Shown here piece by piece: positions 58,085 through 64,000 of a stretch of 64,000 nt of DNA. The translations under genes were made by a program, and so were the position numbers. Positions within the stretch are counted from its first letter, which is position 1. Every line of letters begins with the position of its first letter. The notes below the pieces were generated by a model, which did no database searches, was not told the origin of the DNA, and was given only the letters and a program-made list of their open reading frames with translations. The stretch is from Firmicutes bacterium UBA4845. Its GTDB lineage: Bacteria > Bacillota > Clostridia > Tissierellales > Sedimentibacteraceae. The stretch is taken from contig DHER01000075.1 of NCBI GenBank assembly GCA_002399975.1, positions 62,001 through 126,000 on the forward strand, written 5' to 3'.

Positions 58085-59654
58085 ATTGTTCATCCTCTCC
58101 CTTTAACCATGTTCTGATAAGCTGGGCTGCAATTTCTGGATTTGTTTCTGTAAAGTCCTTCAACTGCTTTTTAATAACTTGTTCCTGTGTTTCCTGAATC
58201 TTTATTTCATCCTGTATGTCTTTCCATGAATAATCATCTGTAGCCGCCGCCTCTGTTTCCGGCGCAGTCTCTTCGGCCTTATTCTTCTTTCTTTTTCTAA
58301 GTATCATGCTTATAATAAATGCCAATATTGCTATAATACCTAAGGCTATTCCGCCGTAAATGAGAATGTCCCTCAACTTCGTTCCTATCTCCTGAACATT
58401 AGAGCTGTCAACAGGAGCAGAAGGTGAATTAGGATCATAGAAATGAAAATTATGCAATGACACTTTCTCAGGCTCAATTCCTGTAGAGAAAGCAATAAGC
58501 TCTTTTACATCCTGCAGTTCTTGGTCTCTCATGCTTGTTTTATTGATCACCGCAGCTACCGTAAGATCTTCTATTTCTCCGGGATTATGCTCTATCTGCT
58601 CCTTAAGCTGACTTACAAGATAATTGATGGAATTGGAATCTCGGAAATATATGTTATCCCCTTCAATCACTACATCGGGATAAGTGGGAACCTCTGAATT
58701 TGATTCTGTACCTGCGACTCCTCCCACAGTTTCTCCCGGCCCGGTTATTTCCCTTTCGTTCTTTGTTTCACCGGGAACTCCTTGTTTTGTTTCTTCGTCA
58801 GGAATATACTGCAGCATTTCACTTATTTTTTTATCAAAATTAATATTGCATTTTGCAGAAACTTTAACATTTTCTGATCCATAAATTTTTGCCAGAAATT
58901 CGGTTACTTCTTCTACTGTTTCTTTCTCAAACTTTTTTTCCACTTCAAGCTTAAGTTTAATTGTATTTGTTTGTTTTAACTCATCGCTTACCATGAGGCT
59001 GTTACCGTCAGTATCAACAATAGCCACATTTTCTTCCTTCAGTCCTTCTACACTTTTAACCACAAGCTGCGTAATTCCGCTTGTTTGTGTCGGGGACAAG
59101 GAGTAACCATCTGCAAGGTTAATTTTAACTGATGCGGAAGATTCCTCTTTTTCAGATTCCCATGCAAAATTCTTTTTATCAGGTACGTTAATTGTTACAA
59201 TGGCATCCTTTACACCATCAATGGTTTTTATTGAATCCTGAAGTCTTTCCTGCAGCTGAAATATTTCATATTGTCTCTTTTCATAGTCAGTAGTCATAAA
59301 ATCAATATTCTGAGTGAATACATCGTAATTTGCACCGGTTCGGGGATGTCCTGATTGTGCCAGCTTCATTCTTAATGCACTTTCCTGTTCTTCGGGTATC
59401 AATATGGTTCCGTCACTTTCATATTTATAATCAACATTGTTTTCCTGAAGCTGCTTCATTACCTCTGCTGTTTCTTTTTCATCCATGCCATTGAAAAGTG
59501 CAACATATCCTTTATTATTTAATACGATTGTCAAAATTACCGCTGCTACTAATATGGCAGCCGTTCCGCCTATAGTGATCTTTTTTGTTTTACTGCTTAA
59601 TTTTCCCCAAAATTCTGTTATACTTTTCCAAATTTTTTTAAATTGTTCTGCCAT
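58068..59654 (-). CDS. fliF: Flagellar MS-ring protein FliF
   Basis: MS-ring protein of 528 residues. Two membrane segments flank the large external part: about 27-46 (IGGTAAILVAAVILTIVL) and about 425-450 (LIYGGIALGIIAILAFIISMIL). The ring-building motifs include ALFNGMDEKETAEVMKQLQENNVDYKY. The C-terminal tail with WKDIQDEIKIQETQEQVIKKQLKDF binds FliG. Length is at the short end of the family. Confidence 0.96.
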   Translation of the reverse strand: MAEQFKKIWKSITEFWGKLSSKTKKITIGGTAAILVAAVILTIVLNNKGYVALFNGMDEKETAEVMKQLQENNVDYKYESDGTILIPEEQESALRMKLAQSGHPRTGANYDVFTQNIDFMTTDYEKRQYEIFQLQERLQDSIKTIDGVKDAIVTINVPDKKNFAWESEKEESSASVKINLADGYSLSPTQTSGITQLVVKSVEGLKEENVAIVDTDGNSLMVSDELKQTNTIKLKLEVEKKFEKETVEEVTEFLAKIYGSENVKVSAKCNINFDKKISEMLQYIPDEETKQGVPGETKNEREITGPGETVGGVAGTESNSEVPTYPDVVIEGDNIYFRDSNSINYLVSQLKEQIEHNPGEIEDLTVAAVINKTSMRDQELQDVKELIAFSTGIEPEKVSLHNFHFYDPNSPSAPVDSSNVQEIGTKLRDILIYGGIALGIIAILAFIISMILRKRKKNKAEETAPETEAAATDDYSWKDIQDEIKIQETQEQVIKKQLKDFTETNPEIAAQLIRTWLKGEDEQYGGNN

Positions 59655-59682
59655 TTATAACTCCCAAATTATATACGTATAT

Positions 59683-59985
59683 CTAAACTCCCATACGCAT
59701 TATTTCATTATAAGCATCTAAAGCTTTATTTTTTAGCTGTATAACTAAATTCAGGGATATTTCAGCTTTTTGTGCATTTATCATTAAATTATGCATGTCA
59801 TCACTTTGCCCTGTGGAAAGCTCATAAATATCTTTATCAACCTTTGCATCAGACTCTAAATAGTTTTCAAGAGCATTGTCAAATATTGATTTAAATGAAA
59901 GCTTGTTTTTGCTTTCCCCTGATGTCTTGTTAATTTCATTAATTTGATTGATTCCTTTTATTGGCTGAATAGGTTCAATAAACAC
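59683..59985 (-). CDS. fliE: Flagellar hook-basal body complex protein FliE
   Basis: Rod-MS-ring adaptor of 100 residues. It has SFKSIFDNALENYLESDAKV and the conserved C-terminal half MHNLMINAQKAEISLNLVIQLKNKALDAYNEIMRM. It lies in the usual flgB-flgC-fliE-fliF order, two bases after flgC. Confidence 0.95.
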   Translation of the reverse strand: MFIEPIQPIKGINQINEINKTSGESKNKLSFKSIFDNALENYLESDAKVDKDIYELSTGQSDDMHNLMINAQKAEISLNLVIQLKNKALDAYNEIMRMGV

Positions 59986-59987
59986 GT

Positions 59988-60422
59988 TTACCTCCCGATT
60001 TCCAAAGTTTTCAACACCATCTGCTTGGTTGTATTAAGTGAGGTTATGTTTGCCTGATAAGCTCTGTAGGCTTCCATCATATCCACTGTTTCTTTAAGCG
60101 TATCTACATTTGGCATATTTACATATCCGTTTTCATCTGCATCAGGATGCTGCGGATTGTATACAGGCTTAAATTCAGTTTCGTCTTCAATTATTTCCGA
60201 AACCTCCACACCAGCCGCTTTATAGTCGCTGATATTTTTTATCATCATATTTTTAAAATTGCTTGGAGATGATGACAAAACAACCATTTTTCTCCTGTAA
60301 GGGCCTCCATTTTCAGTTCTCGTAGTATCTTGATTTGCAATATTCTCTGATATTACATCCATTCTGAATCTTTGAGCGGTAAGACCCGACCCGCTTATAT
60401 TAAGTGATTGTAAAAAAGACAT
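59988..60422 (-). CDS. flgC: Flagellar basal-body rod protein FlgC
   Basis: Proximal rod protein of 144 residues. N-terminal LNISGSGLTAQRFRMDVISENIANQDTTRTENGGPYRRKMV and C-terminal YVNMPNVDTLKETVDMMEAYRAYQANITSLNTTKQMVLKTLEIG are complete. It sits between flgB and fliE. Confidence 0.96.
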   Translation of the reverse strand: MSFLQSLNISGSGLTAQRFRMDVISENIANQDTTRTENGGPYRRKMVVLSSSPSNFKNMMIKNISDYKAAGVEVSEIIEDETEFKPVYNPQHPDADENGYVNMPNVDTLKETVDMMEAYRAYQANITSLNTTKQMVLKTLEIGR

Positions 60423-60437
60423 ATTATACCTCCAAAA

Positions 60438-60827
60438 TTATTTTTTTCCTTCAGATATTACTGATTTTAGTTTGGAAAAATAAGAATTTATTTCTGTTAT
60501 AGTATACATGTATTGAAGCTGTGTCTTTGCCAACTGCAAATTTTCTTTTTCTAAGTCAACATTGTTTTCATCAAGCCTTAAAGATTGGTTTTCATTTTCC
60601 TGGATTATAATATTGCTGGAGTCTATTTCTTCGTTTATTTCTGCCCTGGTGTTTTTATCGATATGATTTAAATTTGCCTTTAAGATATTTTCAAAGTCAA
60701 CAAACTTGCTTTTATAACCGGGGGTGGAATAGTTTGCTATGTTTTCCATAGTGATTTGCTGTCTGAGCCAAAGCCCATCCAAGCTTTTATTAAGTAGATT
60801 AAGATTTGTACTTTCAGTGATTTTCAT
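60438..60827 (-). CDS. flgB: Flagellar basal-body rod protein FlgB
   Basis: Proximal rod protein of 129 residues. LNLLNKSLDGLWLRQQITMENIANYSTPGYKSKFVDFE is the signature; the C-terminal coil is shortened but normal. It is the first gene of the ~24-kb flagellar operon. A c-di-GMP-I riboswitch, terminator and sigma-A promoter precede it (60853-61060). GGGAGAT precedes the ATG. Confidence 0.96.
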   Translation of the reverse strand: MKITESTNLNLLNKSLDGLWLRQQITMENIANYSTPGYKSKFVDFENILKANLNHIDKNTRAEINEEIDSSNIIIQENENQSLRLDENNVDLEKENLQLAKTQLQYMYTITEINSYFSKLKSVISEGKK

Positions 60828-60852
60828 TTTATCTCCCTATTTAAAAATCAGC

Positions 60853-60883
60853 AAAAAAAATGCAACTTTTTTAGAAGTTGCCA
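60853..60883 (-). terminator. Riboswitch expression-platform terminator before flgB
   Basis: GCAACTT pairs with AAGTTGC, followed by ATTTTTTTT on the minus strand. Its 5' strand TGGCAACT (60876-60883) is exactly complementary to AGTTGCCA (60931-60938), the 3' end of the aptamer P1 stem. Aptamer folding would therefore free the terminator. Confidence 0.88.
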
Positions 60884-60930
60884 CACAATATAATATGTTA
60901 TATATATTCGAAAATATATAAATTTATCGA

Positions 60931-61004
60931 TGGCAACTGGCTGCCTTAGTTATTAGTACTTTAGGCCCTATAGTTTTGTGCCGCTGCCTTTCGACAGTTT
61001 TACC
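60931..61004 (-). promoter_or_regulatory. c-di-GMP-I riboswitch (GEMM) of the flgB operon
   Basis: On the minus strand: P1 GGTAAAACTG with CAGTTGCC; a GAAA tetraloop (GTCGAAAGGC); then GGCACAAAACTATAGGGCC followed by TAAAG, and finally AGGCAGCCAGTTGCCA. These match the conserved blocks of the GEMM/c-di-GMP-I family. The logic read from the antiterminator pairing is OFF: ligand binding releases the terminator and stops flagellar expression. Confidence 0.85.
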
Positions 61005-61031
61005 TTTTTCATTTATTAACCAATTAAATGT

Positions 61032-61060
61032 ATTATAATTTAAATCATTACAAAATGCAA
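61032..61060 (-). promoter_or_regulatory. Sigma-A promoter of the flgB operon
   Basis: TTGCAT (61055-61060), 17 bases, TATAAT (61032-61037) on the minus strand. Start near 61024, about 20 bases before the aptamer. Confidence 0.82.
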
Positions 61061-61106
61061 GCTTTTTTGACAAAATTTGATAAAATTTTTATTTTTATGC
61101 AGCCTT

Positions 61107-61127
61107 AAAAAAAGTGCCGCCGCACCT
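61107..61127 (-). terminator. Terminator after csrA
   Basis: GTGC and GCAC with loop GGCG form a short GC-rich hairpin, followed by seven T on the minus strand. It separates the flgK-csrA operon from the flgB promoter. Confidence 0.65.
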
Positions 61128-61147
61128 GCAATTTTTAATCGCTAATG

Positions 61148-61399
61148 CTACAGCCCTTTTCCTTTCTTTTCTTTTCCTTTTAATCTGTACTTTATATTAT
61201 TTATGCTGTTCTTATCTATTTTTTCGGAAGCTGTAATATTGAATTCACAAGTATCTGCCAGTTCCTTCCTGATAATTTTTACTTCTTTAGGAGCATTGAT
61301 TGCTAATTTTACCTTGTCTTGAGAAATCTCAGAAATTATAATCTCGATGTCGTCTCCGATCATTATGGATTCTGACTCTTTTCTTTTTATAACAAGCAT
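61148..61399 (-). CDS. csrA: RNA-binding translational regulator CsrA
   Basis: Homodimeric RNA-binding protein of 83 residues that represses translation by covering Shine-Dalgarno sites. Core: MLVIKRKESESIMIGDDIEIIISEISQDKVKLAINAPKEVKIIRKEL, with the RNA-contacting L4 and the R in IIRKEL. The C-terminal ~25 residues are basic and extended. Overlaps fliW by 13 bases. Expected main target: the flagellin leader at 11831-11860. Confidence 0.96.
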   Translation of the reverse strand: MLVIKRKESESIMIGDDIEIIISEISQDKVKLAINAPKEVKIIRKELADTCEFNITASEKIDKNSINNIKYRLKGKEKKGKGL

Positions 61400-61848
61400 T
61401 GTTTCTCCTCCTCAGCTACAAGAATATTGTATCTGAGCGGATATGCATTTTGCAATATAACTTGCTTTGCTGTTTTAGTTTCAGGATTGATTGCTATAGG
61501 ACTTTTTAAATTGGCCACTGAATCTTTTATATCTTCCTTTATTATAGCAATCACAAGGTATTTTAACTCTGCTTCATTTTTAACTACAAGTCCTGCTAAA
61601 TCATCCTTGGTCAAAAGTGGTTCATAGTTTCTGAAAATAGTATATGGGTCAACGAGAACAAAGGACAAATCCGTATTGTCAAGAGATTGAAGAAACATTA
61701 TGTCATCTTCCGGACTATCCTTTAATATAACATAATTTGTATAATCTTCAAATCCATACATACCGCAGGTAAAGCTTATCACATCTTCGGGTTTAACTGT
61801 TATTTCTCCGAAGTCTCTGGTTTTTATATTTATTTCTTTATCAAGCAA
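61387..61848 (-). CDS. fliW: Flagellar assembly factor FliW
   Basis: Allosteric antagonist of CsrA that is sequestered by free flagellin; 153 residues. The family pattern is visible: FGEITVKPEDVISFTCGMYGFEDYTNYVIL, LSFVLVDPYTIF, VANLKSPIAINPETKTAKQVILQNAYPLRYNI. It overlaps DUF6470 by eight bases and csrA by 13. Together with csrA and hag this makes the three-node flagellin homeostasis switch. Confidence 0.96.
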   Translation of the reverse strand: MLDKEINIKTRDFGEITVKPEDVISFTCGMYGFEDYTNYVILKDSPEDDIMFLQSLDNTDLSFVLVDPYTIFRNYEPLLTKDDLAGLVVKNEAELKYLVIAIIKEDIKDSVANLKSPIAINPETKTAKQVILQNAYPLRYNILVAEEEKQCLL

Positions 61849-62449
61849 TGGTATTTATCTCCTTGTATTCAGGATCGGCACTGGGAGGAATATAAATAGG
61901 CGCACCAATATAATTTACTTCGATTTTTGGATATTCCTTTATAATAAGTTCTATGTTGCCAGGTGTAAATTCTATATGGGGTCTTTGAAAATCCCAGTCG
62001 AAATCAAGCTTATCCATTTTAAAATTCATGGATATACCGCCTATATTCCAAGAAATGTCAGGTCTAACACTCGGTGCAAACCCAAGGTTGAAATTCACAT
62101 CACTGAAAAATTTCCGCATTGCTATTTCAGGAATTGGATTGTCCATTAAATCAACATTAAGCATTAATTCACCTTCTCTTGCATATGAAGCTGAAGCTTC
62201 ATATGCAGCCTTCACTCCTTTTTGGGCACTGTCTGCAACAGAACGCATTGCACTTTTTATCCCGGCGGAATATCTTGCCTCAATAGTATCTATGTTCAGC
62301 CTTGTAGGCTTCATCTGCATTTGAAATCCACCTTTGTCCCTCTTGAGTTCATATGTTGCATTAGTTGTTGCCATTTCATATCGCGCATTATTAACTTTAA
62401 GCTCAAAGGACATGGGAACTGTTTTCATTTCTAAAAGCGGTTCTATCAT
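61841..62449 (-). CDS. DUF6470 (YviE-like) flagellar-locus protein
   Basis: A 202-residue protein of unknown function that occurs between flgL and fliW in Firmicutes (YviE-like). It is beta-rich, has no signal peptide or membrane segment, and has pairs of aromatic residues in its second half (DISWNIGGISMNFKMDKLDFDWDF). Its fixed position suggests a link to filament or hook-junction assembly. Confidence 0.8.
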   Translation of the reverse strand: MIEPLLEMKTVPMSFELKVNNARYEMATTNATYELKRDKGGFQMQMKPTRLNIDTIEARYSAGIKSAMRSVADSAQKGVKAAYEASASYAREGELMLNVDLMDNPIPEIAMRKFFSDVNFNLGFAPSVRPDISWNIGGISMNFKMDKLDFDWDFQRPHIEFTPGNIELIIKEYPKIEVNYIGAPIYIPPSADPEYKEINTIA

Positions 62450-62462
62450 AAACTACCTCCTG

Positions 62463-63488
62463 CTATCTCATAAAATCTATAAAGCTGTTCTCAAGTATTC
62501 TGTTTCCCATGGACAATGCTGCATTGTAGGCATATCTCTGCATGCTGAAATCCATTATTGCTTCAGCCGAATCCACGTATTCCACATCAAGGATTTTCGC
62601 ATTTAAATTATCCTGATTGCTTGTATTACGGAGACTTAAAAACTCTAAGTAATTTGATTTTGCCCCTATGTCGGTAGCATTTACAAGAACCTGTTTTTTC
62701 TGCTGCTCATATTTTTCTATATATGGAGATATATCCTCCATGGAAAAATCAGGGTCTCTCAATTTATCTTTTATTTCACCTATAAGTGAATAAAGGTCGT
62801 TTGAAATTTCAATTTGACCTGATGGTATATCCACAGTTTCAGTTCCATAGCCCATAAATTTAATCCCGGACATGGATATGTTGAATACTGTATCCTGGTT
62901 TACATTTCCTGAATCATCAAATTTCATTCCAAGACCCAAGTCAACGTTGATAACTTCCTTTTTGAGTTTTTCAAAATCTGCGGCATTTTTAGGATCACTG
63001 ACACTTAGCCCTTTGAACATTAAGGTTGGCGGATCTGTAGATTTATCTAATGTAAACGGAATTTCTTCTCTGCTGGTTCCTCCGAAAACATACTTGTCCT
63101 CAAATTTCGTATTTAAAGAAGTAAGTATCGATTGCTGCAGGTTATCCAGTTCCTTGGCTATAGCTTCTCTGTCATCAGCGCTCATGGTACCGGTAATTCC
63201 CCTTAAATAAGAAGTATATACTCTTTCCATGTTATCGCTTATATGCATAAGGTTTGTTTCTGCCGATGTATAAAATGATTCCACATCACTTATGCTGGAA
63301 TCATACATTTGTGTCAATCTGTACTCTCTTCTAAGCTTATATGCTTTGATAGCTCCAACAGGATCTTCGGAACCTGTGAAAAACTTCCTGCCGGTGGCAA
63401 CCCTGTCATGAAGATAGTACAGCTCATTGGCTGATTTACCTAAATTTTTAATGTACTTGTTTGACATCATCCCTGTTGTTATTCTCAT
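62463..63488 (-). CDS. flgL: Flagellar hook-filament junction protein FlgL
   Basis: Hook-associated protein 3, 341 residues. N-terminal MRITTGMMSNKYIKNLGKSANELYYLHDRVATGRKFFTGSEDP is flagellin-like; the C-terminal part has VEYVDSAEAIMDFSMQRYAYNAALSMGNRILENSFIDFM. It joins filament to hook with FlgK. Ten bases separate it from flgK. Confidence 0.95.
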   Translation of the reverse strand: MRITTGMMSNKYIKNLGKSANELYYLHDRVATGRKFFTGSEDPVGAIKAYKLRREYRLTQMYDSSISDVESFYTSAETNLMHISDNMERVYTSYLRGITGTMSADDREAIAKELDNLQQSILTSLNTKFEDKYVFGGTSREEIPFTLDKSTDPPTLMFKGLSVSDPKNAADFEKLKKEVINVDLGLGMKFDDSGNVNQDTVFNISMSGIKFMGYGTETVDIPSGQIEISNDLYSLIGEIKDKLRDPDFSMEDISPYIEKYEQQKKQVLVNATDIGAKSNYLEFLSLRNTSNQDNLNAKILDVEYVDSAEAIMDFSMQRYAYNAALSMGNRILENSFIDFMR

Positions 63489-63498
63489 TTTATCACCT

Positions 63499-64000
63499 CT
63501 ACATTGCCATTTTGTTTATTAATGCATCAAGCATTTCATCCAGTACTGTCATAAGCCTGGCGGAAGCGTTATAGGACTTGCTGTACTGAAGCAGGTTCAC
63601 TCCCTCTTCATTCAAATCCACCGAAGACATGCTGCTTCTTGCGTAATCAAGCTGGAACTGTCCTTCTGAATATGTGTCGTATGAAGTCTGAGTATCTGCC
63701 TTATGCAGGTTCAACCCGGTTATTGTGTGAGTTAAAAATTCCTGGAACTTCCCCTTGAATATGTCTGCTCCACCTGGAGTTTTAAAATTATAATCTTTAT
63801 TGAATAAATCTATCATTCTGAGTATATTGTCAGTTGCACCTGTATTATCATTACCCTCCGAAGGTATAGTAGTATTAACTAAGTATGAACCCGTTGAATT
63901 CAGCCAATCCTGTGAAATTTTAATATTTTCTGCTGTAATAACGGTTCCTCCGCCTCTTGCATCAAATAGTTCCTTGTGTCCATCTACATCTACATTGGCA
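63499..64000 (-). CDS. flgK: Flagellar hook-associated protein FlgK, C-terminal part (cut by window edge)
   Basis: The open frame continues past the ATG at 63816 to the end of the window without a stop, so that ATG is internal. It encodes the C-terminal ~165 residues of FlgK. The coil SSVDLNEEGVNLLQYSKSYNASARLMTVLDEMLDALINKM is the family end; upstream residues include GGGTVITAENIKISQDWL and a GGADIFKGKFQEFLTHTITGL segment. It is the first flgK-operon gene visible. The rest, probably with flgM/flgN ahead, lies outside the window. Confidence 0.93.
   Translation of the reverse strand, partial: ANVDVDGHKELFDARGGGTVITAENIKISQDWLNSTGSYLVNTTIPSEGNDNTGATDNILRMIDLFNKDYNFKTPGGADIFKGKFQEFLTHTITGLNLHKADTQTSYDTYSEGQFQLDYARSSMSSVDLNEEGVNLLQYSKSYNASARLMTVLDEMLDALINKMAM

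Noticed and set aside
63499..63816. A complete 105-residue gene at the right edge
   Set aside because: The frame is open through the window end, and the protein is the C-terminus of FlgK; the ATG at 63816 is internal.
1..64000. CRISPR array or intact insertion sequence
   Set aside because: No regularly spaced repeats and no transposase-like reading frame were seen; the only mobile trace is the integrase remnant.

Overview
The window looks like a chromosomal segment of a motile, low-GC Gram-positive anaerobe of the Clostridia. Base composition is AT-rich, Shine-Dalgarno sequences are strong, a T-box leader is present, the flagellar gene order is of the Bacillus/Clostridium type (with FliY, FliW, CsrA and YlqG/YlqH), there is an SLH-domain surface protein, and a butyrate/acetoacetate-type CoA-transferase points to fermentation. 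I cannot name the genus from sequence alone. The window is complete at its left edge and cuts flgK at its right edge.

Left end, 1-8.8 kb (metabolism and an apparent small island). A two-subunit CoA-transferase (109-1417) has a well-spaced sigma-54 promoter and three upstream copies of a TGCA-centred repeat. gltX (1925-3571) is preceded by an unusual leader: a sigma-A promoter, a 72-nt tRNA-Glu-like element, an intrinsic terminator and a six-codon in-frame upstream ORF. From 3.7 to 8.3 kb lies a T-box-controlled amino-acid ABC transporter (probably histidine) with an AbgB-like M20 hydrolase. It ends at an integrase remnant and a tRNA-Glu gene, and is bounded by a 38-nt direct repeat of the tRNA 3' half. 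A truncated corrinoid-protein fragment lies on the other side of the tRNA.

Middle, 8.8-36.4 kb (late flagellar, chemotaxis and surface genes). This part holds a chemoreceptor, a short flagellin with a sigma-28-like promoter and CsrA sites in its leader, a sugar-modification operon that also has a sigma-28-like promoter (likely flagellin glycosylation), and the operon cheA-cheR-cheB-fliD-fliS-fliT-like-mcp-bacteriohemerythrin. Divergent from cheA, on the + strand, are ylqG-like, ylqH-like, an FtsA-like actin-fold ATPase and an SLH surface protein.

Right end, 36.4-64 kb (early and middle flagellar genes, all on the - strand). One long cluster runs from flgB (60827) to cheD (36390). It encodes the rod, MS ring, C ring, export apparatus, hook, stator, CheY, sigma-28 (FliA/SigD), FapA-like protein, CheC and CheD. 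It starts behind a sigma-A promoter and a c-di-GMP-I riboswitch whose 3' P1 strand is exactly complementary to the 5' strand of the following terminator. Upstream of it, flgK-flgL-DUF6470-fliW-csrA form a second operon.

The parts suggest a hierarchy. c-di-GMP gates the flgB operon, which makes sigma-28. Sigma-28 then switches on flagellin, filament cap, chemotaxis and glycan genes. FliW/CsrA tune flagellin translation. FliL, FlhF, FlhG and CheW are not found in the window, and CheB lacks its receiver domain.
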